Below are positions 36,974 through 46,319 of a stretch of 64,000 nt of DNA, one piece after another. A program made the position numbers and the translations under genes. Source of the DNA: Pseudolabrys sp. GTDB taxonomy: Bacteria; Pseudomonadota; Alphaproteobacteria; Rhizobiales; Xanthobacteraceae. The number at the start of each line of letters is the position of its first letter. Within the stretch, counting starts at the first letter, position 1. The stretch spans positions 111,345-175,344 of the forward strand of contig JAFIGS010000005.1 of NCBI GenBank assembly GCA_017849615.1. Reading direction: 5' to 3'. The notes beneath the pieces are model-generated. The model was not told the origin of the DNA. It did no database searches and worked only from the letters and a program-made list of their open reading frames with translations.

Positions 36974-37641
36974 GGGACCGCCGCCTCCGCCGGCACCGCG
37001 GCCTCGCCGAGAAGCCGTTGTTCGACAGCGGTCCAGATGCGCTCGGCCACGACGTCACGCGGCGCGCGGCCGTCGATCACCGTGAAGCGTTTCGGCTCCT
37101 TGCGCGCCACGTCGAGAAAAGCCAGCCGCAGGTTTTCGTGAAACTCGACCGACTCCGCTTCGAAGCGGTCGGCGGCGCCGGTGCCGCGCCGGGTCTTGGC
37201 GCGCGCGAGCCCGATATTGGCCGGCACATCGATCAGGATGGTGAGATCGGGCATCGACTCGCCGACAGTGACGCGCTCGAGCCCGCGGATCAGCTTCATG
37301 TCCACCTTGCCCATCGCGCCCTGATAGACCCGCGTCGAGTCGATGAAGCGGTCGCACACCACCCACTTGCCGGCCTTGAGCGCCGGCAGAATGGTGGCGT
37401 TGACGTGATCGTCGCGCGCGGCGGCGAACAGGATGGTCTCGGTCTCGGTGCCGAGCGGCTTGGCGATGCCGGACAGGATGATGTGGCGGATGATCTCGGC
37501 GCCGGGGGAGCCGCCCGGCTCGCGCGTCAGCACCACGTCGAGACCGCGCGCCCGCAACCGCTCCGCCAGCAGCGCGGTGTGGGTCGATTTGCCCGAGCCC
37601 TCGCCGCCTTCGAAGGTGATGAACTTGCCGCGCCCGCTCAT
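36970..37641 (-). CDS. tmk: Thymidylate kinase
   Basis: dTMP kinase, 223 residues. P-loop FEGGEGSGKSTHTALLAERL, the DR motif in VCDRFIDSTRVYQG, and a LID region RRGTGAADRFEAE. The ATG at 37641 (MSGRGKFITFEGG) is chosen over the upstream ATG at 37674, which would add an atypical tail. Part of the rlpA-dac-tmk-holB series on the - strand, 10 bp after the carboxypeptidase. Confidence 0.95.
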   Translation of the reverse strand: MSGRGKFITFEGGEGSGKSTHTALLAERLRARGLDVVLTREPGGSPGAEIIRHIILSGIAKPLGTETETILFAAARDDHVNATILPALKAGKWVVCDRFIDSTRVYQGAMGKVDMKLIRGLERVTVGESMPDLTILIDVPANIGLARAKTRRGTGAADRFEAESVEFHENLRLAFLDVARKEPKRFTVIDGRAPRDVVAERIWTAVEQRLLGEAAVPAEAAVP

Positions 37642-37651
37642 GCTTCTGCGC

Positions 37652-38917
37652 TCACAGCTTTTGAGCGCCGGCACGGAACACGCCGATCACCAGCTCGGCG
37701 GCGGCATCGACGGCGCGCTGCGGCAGCGAGCCTTGCGCGACCGCTTCGGCCGCCTTGAGCGGCACATTGAGAATGACCTTGTCGTTGCGCCAGACGCGCA
37801 GCACGCCAATCTGCTGATCCTTCTTGACCGGCGCAGGCACCGGGCCGCTGTAAACGATACGCGCGATGAGGCGATCGCCGCCGGTCTTCGGCATCATCAC
37901 ATGAACCTGCCCCGGCGCCAGCAGCGGCACGCTGCCCTCGGCGCCGCCATAGATCTTGGCACTGCCGATGATCTGGCCCTCGGCGAACAGGATGCGATGG
38001 TCGAAATTCTTGAAACCCCATTCGAGCAGTCTGCGGCCGTCGTCGGCGCGTTCCTTCGGCGAGCCGAGGCCGTTGACCACCGCGATGAGCCGCGTGCCGT
38101 TCTGCACCGCAGAGCCGACGAGACCGTACCCGGCTTCCTTGGTGAAGCCGGTCTTCATGCCGTCGGCGCCGATTTCCAGCGCCAGCAAAGGATTGCGGTT
38201 CGGCTGCTTGATCTTGTTCCAGGTGAAGTCGCGCTGGCCGTAGATCTTGTACAGCTCCGGATAGGTGATGACGATGTGGCGCGCCAGAAGCCCGAGTTCG
38301 CGGGTCGTAACCTGCGTGCCGGGATCGGGCAGACCGTTGGAATTGGCGAAGGTCGATTTCTCGAGGCCAATGGCGCGGGCGCGCTCGGTCAGCTTCCTCG
38401 CGAACTCCGCCTCGGTGCCGGAAATCCCTTCCGCCAGCACGATGCAGGCATCGTTGGCCGACTGGATGATCATGCCGTGGACGAGCGCATCGACCGGAAC
38501 GCGGCTGTGCAGCGCCGCGAACATGGTCGACGTGCGCGAGGGCGCGCCGCCCTTGCGCCAGGCGTTCTCCGAAACCGGAAACTCGTCGTTGAGATTGAGC
38601 CGGCCCTGCTTGATCTCGTTGAAGACGTATTCGGCCGTCATCAGCTTGGCGAGCGAGGCCGGGTAGATCAGCACATCGGGATCGCGCTCGAACAGCACGC
38701 TGCCATTCTCGGCATCGATGAGAATGGCGTGCTTGGCGTTGATCGGCGGTTCGTCTTTCTTTGCCGGGTCTTTCTTGTTGGCGAGTCCGGAGGCCGGCTT
38801 GTGGCCCGAGCCCGGCCGGTGCGCCTTCGTCGCCGCGAAAGCCGGCGCGCAGACGGCGACGGCGAACAGCGCCGCCATCAAGGCTCCGACGATCCTGCTG
38901 GTCCCACACGCTGTCAT
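37652..38917 (-). CDS. D-alanyl-D-alanine carboxypeptidase (DacF/PBP5 type)
   Basis: Penicillin-binding protein trimming pentapeptide stems, about 421 residues. Signal peptide near residues 1-30 (ALMAALFAVAVCAPAFA), then the S11 peptidase domain with active-site SxxK in YPASLAKLMTA, SxN in IQSANDACIVL and KTG in DGMKTGFTKEAGYG. A C-terminal PBP5-like beta domain follows (about 300-400). No C-terminal amphipathic anchor is clear. The ATG at 38917 (MTACGTSRIVGAL) is preferred because the signal peptide starts there. Confidence 0.92.
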   Translation of the reverse strand: MTACGTSRIVGALMAALFAVAVCAPAFAATKAHRPGSGHKPASGLANKKDPAKKDEPPINAKHAILIDAENGSVLFERDPDVLIYPASLAKLMTAEYVFNEIKQGRLNLNDEFPVSENAWRKGGAPSRTSTMFAALHSRVPVDALVHGMIIQSANDACIVLAEGISGTEAEFARKLTERARAIGLEKSTFANSNGLPDPGTQVTTRELGLLARHIVITYPELYKIYGQRDFTWNKIKQPNRNPLLALEIGADGMKTGFTKEAGYGLVGSAVQNGTRLIAVVNGLGSPKERADDGRRLLEWGFKNFDHRILFAEGQIIGSAKIYGGAEGSVPLLAPGQVHVMMPKTGGDRLIARIVYSGPVPAPVKKDQQIGVLRVWRNDKVILNVPLKAAEAVAQGSLPQRAVDAAAELVIGVFRAGAQKL

Positions 38918-39055
38918 CGGCGACCCGACTTTTCCCGCTTCCCGCTCTACCCGCCCACGCGGACCAAAGGCGCGACGCGCGCCCCGCAACGGCCTTTCCA
39001 GCCGGTTCCACCGGGCAAAAATGGCGGCGCTGTGACGGGCTATATCAGAAGCGGC

Positions 39056-39985
39056 TCAGTAGAGCCCGCGGCCGTTAAATCCCGAGCGGCCATCATACCG
39101 GGTCGGCGCATAGGCCGAAACCGGCGAAACGGCGGGAGCGCTTGGTGCCTGCGCGGTTTGCACAGGCGCGGAACGCACCGGAGCCGGCAAATTGACCGCA
39201 GCGATGCGGGCCGGCGCTTCGGTTTCCGCCTCGTCGTCATCCGACGCCGCGGCGACCTGCTGGGCCGCCGGCGTCATGGTGGCCGGAGACCTGGCCGGGC
39301 GCGGAGCCTCGGCCACAGGACCGGCCATAGGCTTGGGATCGAAATAAGGCGCGAAGTCCTTGGATGAGGCCACCTGCACCTTCGGCGGCGGCGCGCTGCC
39401 ATCGCGCAACGTGGCGACCAGCTTGCGATCGTCCGAGCCGGCGAGCGGCGCGCGGCCGACATATTCGACCTTCACCCTGGTGACGCCGTGGCCGTGGAAC
39501 TCCAGCAGCCGCGCCACCCGCGCCGACAGATCGATGACGCGGTTGCCGACATAGGGCCCGCGGTCATTGACGCGCACGATCATGGACTTGTTGTTGCGCA
39601 GGTTGGTGACGCGCGCATAGGACGGCAGCGGCATGGTGGGATGCGCGGCCGTGATCGATTCCTTGTCGAAGATCTCGCCATTGGCCGTGTAGCGGCCGTG
39701 GAAATCCGAGCCGTACCAGGAGGCGAAGCCTTCGGCCTTGTAGTTCACGTCCTCTTCGGGAACGTAGGTGCGGCCCGCGACGGTATAGGGCTTGCCGACG
39801 CGGTAGCGGCCGCCGCCTTTCGGCACAGGCTGGCCGTCCTCGATGACGCGGGGGCTGGCCGCGACGCCCCACTTGGGGTCGAGACGGGAATTGGCCGAGC
39901 AATTGGCAAGCAAAAGCCCGCTCGCGACGACAACCGCGACGCGCGCGCACAGACCGAGCCGGCCGCTCTCCATCGAAACCTGCAT
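39056..39985 (-). CDS. rlpA: RlpA family septal lytic transglycosylase-like lipoprotein
   Basis: A 309-residue lipoprotein: signal sequence ending in the lipobox LLLANC, then a double-psi beta-barrel (ASWYGSDFHGRYTANGEIFDKE to VRVNDRGPYVGNRVIDLS) with the catalytic D-R-G-P region. The C-terminal 110 residues are Ala/Pro-rich with a VQVASSKDFAPYF remnant but no complete SPOR domain. RlpA cleaves naked glycan strands at the septum. ATG at 39985, with a second at 39973. Confidence 0.9.
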   Translation of the reverse strand: MQVSMESGRLGLCARVAVVVASGLLLANCSANSRLDPKWGVAASPRVIEDGQPVPKGGGRYRVGKPYTVAGRTYVPEEDVNYKAEGFASWYGSDFHGRYTANGEIFDKESITAAHPTMPLPSYARVTNLRNNKSMIVRVNDRGPYVGNRVIDLSARVARLLEFHGHGVTRVKVEYVGRAPLAGSDDRKLVATLRDGSAPPPKVQVASSKDFAPYFDPKPMAGPVAEAPRPARSPATMTPAAQQVAAASDDDEAETEAPARIAAVNLPAPVRSAPVQTAQAPSAPAVSPVSAYAPTRYDGRSGFNGRGLY

Positions 39986-40243
39986 GCTTGGCGAATTCGT
40001 CCCCGGTGGCAGTGCAGCGACATTAACCTCAACGGCCCGGTCTGCAAACCCGTCGGCGACGTTGTGGTAAACGATTGGTTCCCCTCGGGGTTTTCGCCCG
40101 ATTCGAACCAAATCGACGGTATTCGGGATACTGAAGGCGGCGCCCTGGCGCAAGGGCGGCCGGTCACCGCCGATGGACCGGTGCGGCCTTGCTCCTACGA
40201 TCCGGCCCTGTCCCGCCGCATCACAGCCTCCGCGCTCCTTCCC

Positions 40244-41527
40244 TCAATCGAAGTACCTCGGGATCACCAGCGAGAGCCACGGGATATAGGTGATGAACAG
40301 CAAGGTGACGATGCCCCAGAAGATGAAGGGCAGCAGCGCCCTGATCTGCTGCTCGAGGGTGATCCTGGCAATCCGGGCGGTCACGAACGCCGACGCCGCA
40401 ACCGGTGGCGTCAAAACACCGATTTGCAGATTGACGACTAGGATCACGCCGAAATGGACGAGGTCGACGCCCAGAGATTTCACCAGCGGTAGCAGCAACG
40501 CGCATGCCATGAGGACGGCCGGCGCCGGCTCGAGGAACATGCCGAGAATGAGTAGCATCACATTGATGAGCGCCAGGGTCTGCCACTGGCTGAAACCATC
40601 GAGCAAGGCCAAGATCTGCTGCGGCAACTGGCTTCGCGTCAGCACCCACGTCAGAACATGGGCCGCGCCCACCAGGATCATGATAACGCCGGTGTCGATC
40701 GCCGTGCGCATGAACGCAGCGTAGATGTCGCGCCACGGTTTGCGGCCGAGATACAGCTCACGGACGATGGCGTAGCCCAGTGCATACGCCGCCGCGGCGC
40801 CCGCCGATTCCGTTACCGTGAAAACGCCGCCGACCACACCGATGACGATGACAGCCGGTATCACCAGCGCCGGCAGCGCCGAGACGAAGGCCTCCACGGC
40901 TCTGGTCAGCACGAAGCGGGTCGAAACGGAACCATAATTGTACTTGCGGGACAGATAGACCGACAGGAACGCGAACACGATCGAGAGCAGCAGGCCGGGA
41001 ATGATGCCGGCGAGAAACAGCTTGATGATCGATTGCTCGGCCGCGAAGCCGTAGATCACCATCAGAATGCTCGGCGGGATGATCGGTCCGACGATGTTCG
41101 CCGCCGCCGTCACCGCGCCGGCGAAAGCGGGTGGATAGCCCTCTTTCACCATCGCCGGGATCATCATCGATCCGACAGCAGTGGTGTCCGCCAGACAGGA
41201 ACCTGAGATGCCCGCGAACAAGGTCGATGCCGTGACGTTGCCGATCGCCATAGAGCCGCGCACGTGGCCGATCAGCGAGTTAGCAAAGTTGACCAGCGCA
41301 TTGGTGACGCCGCCGACCGTCATCAGATTGGCCATCAATAGGAATAGCGGAATGGCGACCAGCGGAAACGACTTGAGCCCTTCGAAGGTCTCCATCGCCA
41401 GAACGATGTAACTGTCCACGCCGAGCAGAACGAGACCGAGCAAGGCCGCCAAGCCGGTAGCAAACACCAGCGGCACACCGATAACGATCAACAGCACGAA
41501 GGAGCCGAGAACGAGACCGCCGATCAT
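40244..41527 (-). CDS. TRAP transporter large permease (DctM type)
   Basis: A 427-residue, about 12-helix membrane protein of the TRAP DctM family, with LFLLMANLMTVGGVTNALVN, NVTASTLFAGISGSCLADTTAVG and GYPPAFAGAVTAAANIVGPIIPPSI. It drives Na+-coupled uptake with DctQ and DctP encoded upstream (- strand). It overlaps dctQ by 4 bp and is the last gene of the IclR-headed operon. Confidence 0.95.
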   Translation of the reverse strand: MIGGLVLGSFVLLIVIGVPLVFATGLAALLGLVLLGVDSYIVLAMETFEGLKSFPLVAIPLFLLMANLMTVGGVTNALVNFANSLIGHVRGSMAIGNVTASTLFAGISGSCLADTTAVGSMMIPAMVKEGYPPAFAGAVTAAANIVGPIIPPSILMVIYGFAAEQSIIKLFLAGIIPGLLLSIVFAFLSVYLSRKYNYGSVSTRFVLTRAVEAFVSALPALVIPAVIVIGVVGGVFTVTESAGAAAAYALGYAIVRELYLGRKPWRDIYAAFMRTAIDTGVIMILVGAAHVLTWVLTRSQLPQQILALLDGFSQWQTLALINVMLLILGMFLEPAPAVLMACALLLPLVKSLGVDLVHFGVILVVNLQIGVLTPPVAASAFVTARIARITLEQQIRALLPFIFWGIVTLLFITYIPWLSLVIPRYFD

Positions 41528-42000
41528 TGTCCCGCTCCGCGGATCAGGTTGAAAAATCGTTCAAGGGTAAAAATGACGATGAATGCGCCGCTGAGCAGGA
41601 TGATCGAGTACATCGTCGCCCACGACACGTCGATCGGAACCCCCTCGACACTCGCTGACTTCGTGACCTCCATGAGCTCCCAGGCCGAAAAACTCAGCGC
41701 GATTGCAAACACGATCGCCAAGACCAGTGACACAGCTTCCGCCACACGGCGTCCGCGATCGCTGAGCCAGTTCCAACTGAAACGGACATACATGTTGCCG
41801 TCAGAACGCACGGCGGCGGCCATGGCCACGAAGGTGAGCCAGGCCATTGCCGCCGACGCCACAGGGTCGGACCACATGGTTGCGTCGTTGAAGACGTAGC
41901 GCATGATCACCTGGGCGCAGACTGCGACCAGGACCACAGCCACGAGCACGGCGCCGAGCAGATTGAGCGCCCATTCGCACCAGGCCAATATGCGTGACAT
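41524..42000 (-). CDS. TRAP transporter small permease (DctQ type)
   Basis: A 158-residue protein with four hydrophobic segments; the conserved ATMWSDPVASAAMAWLTFVAMAAAVR region identifies DctQ. It forms the membrane part of the TRAP system with DctM. Twelve bases separate it from dctP. Confidence 0.92.
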   Translation of the reverse strand: MSRILAWCEWALNLLGAVLVAVVLVAVCAQVIMRYVFNDATMWSDPVASAAMAWLTFVAMAAAVRSDGNMYVRFSWNWLSDRGRRVAEAVSLVLAIVFAIALSFSAWELMEVTKSASVEGVPIDVSWATMYSIILLSGAFIVIFTLERFFNLIRGAGQ

Positions 42001-42012
42001 GGTGGGCCGGCC

Positions 42013-42984
42013 TTACTTCGCGGAAAGCTTCTGAGCCCACTCCCACACTTCGGGCAGGTCTTTCTTGAGCGGTTCGACGGCCTTGCGCATCTCGTCTGTG
42101 GTCATGCCAGGCTCAACGAACTTGACACCCTTCTTCTCGAATTCGGCGATCAGCTGCTTCTCTTCATCCTGCGTGGTCTTGCCATAGAAATCGCTCGCCT
42201 CCCGGGCCGCCTTGAGGAACGCCTCCTTGTTCGCGGGCGTCAGCTTGTCGACCCACGGACCGTAGGTCAGGAACGCCTTGGGCGACAGCACATGCCCGGA
42301 CTTGATCGCGGCCTTCGACACGTCCTGCATCGAATAGGTCGCCATATCAGAGATCGCGCCCTCCATACCTTCCACGACCTTTTGCTGCATCGCCGTGAAC
42401 ACCTCGGCGATGTTCATGGGCGTCGAGCTCAGCCCGAGATACTTGAGCTGGTTGACATAGATGGCCGTGCCCGGCACGCGGATCTTCATGCCTTTCACAT
42501 CGGCCAGCGACTTGGCCTCCCGCGAAGTGTAGATCCACCGCGGCACGTTCCAGGACGGCGCGATCATGCGGTAGCCGCTGCGCTTCTCCACTTCGGCGAT
42601 CAGCGCCTGCCCTCCCGCCCCGTTCCAAGCCTTGAGCATCTCTTCGGCATTCGCGAACAGGAACGGCCAGGAATTCGCCGTGACGATGCTGACCTGCTGG
42701 CCGAGCGCGTCCGGCTGAATGAACATGACGTTGACGAGGTTCACCTTCATCTGCGTCGCCATCGTGCCGAACGTGCCGAGCTGGCTGTTCGAGTAGATTT
42801 CGACGTTGAGGTCGCCCTTGGAGTACGTCTCCGCGCGCTCCTTGAACAGCGACAGCGTCCTGCCAATGATGCTGGTCGGCGCACCGGTATCACCCACGAT
42901 GACCTTTTGCGCCGCCTGCGCGGACGAGAATGCGCCAGCACCGATGAGCATGGCCAGGGCCGCGAGTTTCAATGTCTTCAACAT
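42013..42984 (-). CDS. TRAP transporter substrate-binding protein (DctP family)
   Basis: Periplasmic solute receptor of 323 residues with a signal peptide cleaved near AQA (MLKTLKLAALAMLIGAGAFS). The DctP-fold landmarks FKERAETYSKGDLNVEIYSNSQLG and SLADVKGMKIRVPGTAIYVNQLKYLG are seen, including the arginine that usually pairs with a ligand carboxylate. The substrate is probably a carboxylic acid, given the enzymes next to it. Confidence 0.93.
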   Translation of the reverse strand: MLKTLKLAALAMLIGAGAFSSAQAAQKVIVGDTGAPTSIIGRTLSLFKERAETYSKGDLNVEIYSNSQLGTFGTMATQMKVNLVNVMFIQPDALGQQVSIVTANSWPFLFANAEEMLKAWNGAGGQALIAEVEKRSGYRMIAPSWNVPRWIYTSREAKSLADVKGMKIRVPGTAIYVNQLKYLGLSSTPMNIAEVFTAMQQKVVEGMEGAISDMATYSMQDVSKAAIKSGHVLSPKAFLTYGPWVDKLTPANKEAFLKAAREASDFYGKTTQDEEKQLIAEFEKKGVKFVEPGMTTDEMRKAVEPLKKDLPEVWEWAQKLSAK

Positions 42985-43029
42985 GGGTTTCCTCCGTCTA
43001 TTTTTTGATTGTCGGGTAGCGGGGCGCCG

Positions 43030-43596
43030 TCAGCCGGCAGGCGTCGCGGCAGGCTTCATCAATCCCTCAGCCCGCATGCTCGCGATCCGCAGAGCCACGG
43101 CCTTTTCCCAGCCGCCGATGGCGACCTTCTCGAGCAGCTCGGGCGGCAAGGGCTTGTATTGAACGCGGGTCTTGCGCGTCAGGTTTTCGAACACGCCATT
43201 GGCAAAATTCACACGAAGGTCGTCGCCGGTCTCGCACTCCTTCGGCACGCCCCAGCAATGCGTCATGAAGGGCACGCCGGCGTTGATGGCGTTCCGATAG
43301 CTGCCGCGCGGTATCGACTCGCAAACGAAGCCGAGATCGAGCGACTTGAGGCCGAGCAGCCCCTGGATGTGCGGGTTGCCCTGCGCGAAGCGCCGGCCGG
43401 CGACGACGATGTCATGCGGCTTCGCCTTCTTCGGAAAGTCCGGATCCACGCCGCACATGACGAAATCGCGCAGCACTTCGAGGCGCGTCTCGCGCTGGCT
43501 GGCGAATTCCTTCTTGGTGAGGTCGGCATCGACTGCAAGGTTGTCGCCGAACTTCCAGCACTTGCCCTGATAGACGAAATCCATGACCGGCCTCAA
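43030..43596 (-). CDS. Aconitase-family small subunit (LeuD-like swivel domain)
   Basis: A 188-residue swivel-domain protein of the aconitase/isopropylmalate dehydratase family, partner of the LeuC-like gene that overlaps it by 4 bp. The overall order (KFGDNLAVDADL, FPKKAKPHDIVVAGRRF, GVPFMTHC) is recognisable. The usual substrate-binding NFGCGSSREHA motif reads RFAQGNPHIQG here, so the loop that contacts the substrate is altered. This argues against true isopropylmalate or aconitate as substrate. Confidence 0.8.
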   Translation of the reverse strand: MRPVMDFVYQGKCWKFGDNLAVDADLTKKEFASQRETRLEVLRDFVMCGVDPDFPKKAKPHDIVVAGRRFAQGNPHIQGLLGLKSLDLGFVCESIPRGSYRNAINAGVPFMTHCWGVPKECETGDDLRVNFANGVFENLTRKTRVQYKPLPPELLEKVAIGGWEKAVALRIASMRAEGLMKPAATPAG

Positions 43597-44849
43597 AGAT
43601 ACTTGCGGGGATCGGCGATCTCGCCGGCGATGGCGGATGCGGCCACGGTGAGCGGGCTGGCGAGATAGACATTGCCTTCACGTGTGCCAAGCCGGCCGGG
43701 ATCGTTGCGCGTGCCGGTGTTGATCGAATTCTCGCCCGGCGCCATCGGCGCGATGCGGCCGCCGGCGCACGGCCCGCAGCCCGGCGCCGTCATAACGGCG
43801 CCTGCGTTCATGAATTCGGTGATGAGGCCTTCCTCGCCCGCCTTCACGGCGATTTCCTGCGTCGCCGGCGTGATGAAGAGGCGCACGCCTTCGTGGACCT
43901 TACGGCCGCGAAGCACCGTCGCCGCTTCGCGCATGTCCTCGATCGAGCCGTTGGCGCACGAGCCGATGAACGCATGATGCACCGGGGTGCCTGCCACCGT
44001 GGTGACGCCGACCACATTGTCCGGCCGCGGCGGCGCCGCGACCTGAGGCTCCATCAGGCCGAGATCGTAGTCGTGGACCGACTTGAACCTGGCGTCGGGA
44101 TCGCTCTTCTGAAGCTCATACGGCACGTCGGTGCGGCCCTTGAGGAAGTTGACCGTCCACTCGTCGCTTTCGATCAGCGCCGACTTGGCCCCCATCTCCA
44201 GAGGATTGTTGCAGAGGGTCATGCGGCCGCCAAAGCCGATATCATTGAGCGACGGGCCGCCATATTCGACCACCAAGTAATCGAGATTGTCCTCGCCGAT
44301 GTCAACGATCATCTTCTGCGACACGTCGCGGATGGTCATGCCGGCCTTGAGTTTGCCGGTGAGATTGACGCGCACAGTCTCGGGTACGCTAATCCACACC
44401 GATCCGCAGGCCAGCACCTCTGGAATTTCGAACACCATCGGAATGCCGAGGCAGCCGACCGCGCCGTAGTTCGTGACGTGGGTGTCGTAGGCCAGGACGA
44501 GCATGCCGGGCCTGATCATTCCCATTTCCATCGGAAAGATGTGACCGAGGCCGCCGCGCCCGACGTCGTAGAAGTGCTTTATGCCGTACTTCCGGACGAT
44601 CTGACGTATCTTCTTCTGTCGCTCGGCGGATGCGGGGTTGGTCGCGACGGGTTCGTGATCGGTCGAAATCAGCACCCGGTTCGGGTCATAGAGCGTATCG
44701 ACGCCGAGATCGATCAGCGCCTTGTCGAAATTCACGACGTACCAATCGTGCACCGTCATCAGGTCCGGCACCGGGTAGATCGTCTCCCCGGCTTTCACCG
44801 GTTTGCCCATGACCCGCGACAGGATTTTTTCGGTCAGTGTCTGTCCCAC
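43593..44849 (-). CDS. Aconitase-family large subunit (LeuC/HacA-like hydro-lyase)
   Basis: A 418-residue 4Fe-4S hydro-lyase subunit. The cluster cysteines are in IGSCANGSIEDM and the GCGPCAGG segment; other landmarks are DTHVTNYGAVGCLGI, GKLKAGMTIRDVSQKMI and TRNDPGRLG. The length is that of the two-subunit LeuC2/HacA type. GTG start at 44849. With the divergent small subunit and an RraA-type aldolase next to it, it is more likely a catabolic hydratase/dehydratase (citramalate-, dimethylmalate- or tricarboxylate-like substrate) than leucine biosynthesis. The substrate is inference. Confidence 0.85.
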   Translation of the reverse strand: MGQTLTEKILSRVMGKPVKAGETIYPVPDLMTVHDWYVVNFDKALIDLGVDTLYDPNRVLISTDHEPVATNPASAERQKKIRQIVRKYGIKHFYDVGRGGLGHIFPMEMGMIRPGMLVLAYDTHVTNYGAVGCLGIPMVFEIPEVLACGSVWISVPETVRVNLTGKLKAGMTIRDVSQKMIVDIGEDNLDYLVVEYGGPSLNDIGFGGRMTLCNNPLEMGAKSALIESDEWTVNFLKGRTDVPYELQKSDPDARFKSVHDYDLGLMEPQVAAPPRPDNVVGVTTVAGTPVHHAFIGSCANGSIEDMREAATVLRGRKVHEGVRLFITPATQEIAVKAGEEGLITEFMNAGAVMTAPGCGPCAGGRIAPMAPGENSINTGTRNDPGRLGTREGNVYLASPLTVAASAIAGEIADPRKYL

Positions 44850-44872
44850 GTATTTCTTCCTCGTCCGGGCGA

Positions 44873-45496
44873 TTACAGCTTCAGCACCTGCCTGACCGGC
44901 TCGCCGTTCAGGATGCACGCCTCGCGCTCTTCGTCCTTCTTCTGCTTCTCGATTGCTTTGCCGGCGACTTCCGCGGCACGCTCGGCGGCGACAACGACGA
45001 CGCCGTCCTCATCGCCGATGACGATGTCCCCCGGCTTGATCGGCACTTCGCCCAATGAAATCGGGACCTGCGTCCAGCCGGGGTGCGACTTGACGGTGCC
45101 GCGGACATTGATGCCGGCCGCAAACACCGGGAAATTCAGTTTGCGGATCTGCGCGACATCGCGCACGGCTGCGTTGGTGACGCAGCCGTTGATCTTTCTG
45201 GCGATGCAGGCGCAGGTCGAGGTGCCGCCCCAGATCGTCGCGCCGTCGGTATTGCCGGCATCGATCACAATGACGGCCCCCGCCGGCGCTTCCTCGATCG
45301 CCCGAAACACGACGAGGTTGTCACCCGGCATCGCCTTGACCGTGAAGGCACGTCCGCACAATCGGACGCCATCGACGACGGGACGGATATTCGGCGCGAC
45401 CTCGCCCCATTTGCCGTTGGCTTCGTAGATGGTCGCGGTCGGCAATCGGCCCAGCGTGGCAACGATATCGTCGGAAGGCACGGGCTCACTCGACAC
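44873..45496 (-). CDS. RraA family protein (HMG/CHA aldolase-like)
   Basis: A 207-residue protein of the RraA/4-hydroxy-4-methyl-2-oxoglutarate aldolase family. The WGGTSTCACIARKINGCVTN and AAVRDVAQIRKLNFPVFAAGI segments carry the Asp that binds the divalent metal, and VRGTVKSHPG follows. In this catabolic operon an aldolase role giving pyruvate or oxaloacetate is likelier than RNase E inhibition. GTG start at 45496 overlaps the iclR stop by 11 bp. Confidence 0.85.
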   Translation of the reverse strand: MSSEPVPSDDIVATLGRLPTATIYEANGKWGEVAPNIRPVVDGVRLCGRAFTVKAMPGDNLVVFRAIEEAPAGAVIVIDAGNTDGATIWGGTSTCACIARKINGCVTNAAVRDVAQIRKLNFPVFAAGINVRGTVKSHPGWTQVPISLGEVPIKPGDIVIGDEDGVVVVAAERAAEVAGKAIEKQKKDEEREACILNGEPVRQVLKL

Positions 45497-46319
45497 GGGC
45501 GATCCCCTTCTCGGCGAGCACCTTGGCGAGCTGCTTGGCGGCGCTTTTGATTTCGCGGCCCAGCGCCGGCAACTGGCCCTTCTTGATCTGGCTCGTCGCA
45601 AAACCGACCGACAGAACACACAGCGGCTCGCCGTCGGCGTTCAGCACGGGTGCAGCCACGGAGCCGACGCCCGCCGTCAGAAGCTCCCAATTGGTCGAGT
45701 AACCATTGGCACGAACCTCGGCGAGACATTTGGCCATCGTGGCGTGGCCGAACCCGGCCCAGCGTGTCTCGGGCCGCAATGGCGCCTTCTTGAGCAGGCG
45801 CTCCAGTTCATCCGGCGACAGCTGGGAGAGCGCGACTAGTCCCGTCGCGGTGTTGTAGAGCGGCAGCTTGGTGCCAACGGGAATGGTGTACCGGATCGGC
45901 CCGGGCCCTTCGAGCGCAAACAGGATCAACATCTGATCGTCGCGTAACTCGGACAGGTAGCTCGTGAACCCGACGCTGCGCACGAGGGCGCGCATGATGG
46001 GCGTTGCGAACTGACGCAGCCTGCCCGCCGAATGATAGAGGCTGCCAACGCGCGCGACTTCCGGTCCCGGCCGATACAGACGCGATTGCGGATCGCGATC
46101 GATGTAACCATGCATCTCGAGCGCCTGAAGGAAGCGTGAGACGCTTCCCTTTGACAGGGTCATGGCGCGGCTGATTTCCGCAAGGCCCTGCTCGCGCCTC
46201 TCCGATGTGAAGCTCGAGAGGATGTTGAGGGCGCGAGAGACGCTGAGGGAAAACTCAGCGCCGGTTGGCGCTTTGGCGCGAGCGGTTGGCGGCATTTCCT
46301 CGTTCCGATTATCGGACAT
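45486..46319 (-). CDS. IclR family transcriptional regulator
   Basis: A 277-residue regulator (253 if the ATG at 46295 is used). The N-terminal winged helix-turn-helix is LNILSSFTSERREQGLAEISRAMTLSKGSVSRFLQAL-like (recognition helix SKGSVSRFL), and a C-terminal IclR effector domain follows (VGTKLPLYNTATGLVALS; APVLNADGEPLCVLSVGF). It heads the operon that follows. A perfect 15-bp palindrome overlaps its upstream ATG, which fits autoregulation. Confidence 0.9.
   Translation of the reverse strand: MSDNRNEEMPPTARAKAPTGAEFSLSVSRALNILSSFTSERREQGLAEISRAMTLSKGSVSRFLQALEMHGYIDRDPQSRLYRPGPEVARVGSLYHSAGRLRQFATPIMRALVRSVGFTSYLSELRDDQMLILFALEGPGPIRYTIPVGTKLPLYNTATGLVALSQLSPDELERLLKKAPLRPETRWAGFGHATMAKCLAEVRANGYSTNWELLTAGVGSVAAPVLNADGEPLCVLSVGFATSQIKKGQLPALGREIKSAAKQLAKVLAEKGIARVE

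Noticed and set aside
43030-44849. True leuCD (leucine biosynthesis)
   Set aside because: The small subunit lacks the NFGCGSSREHA motif, and the genes sit in a catabolic operon with IclR, an aldolase and a TRAP importer.
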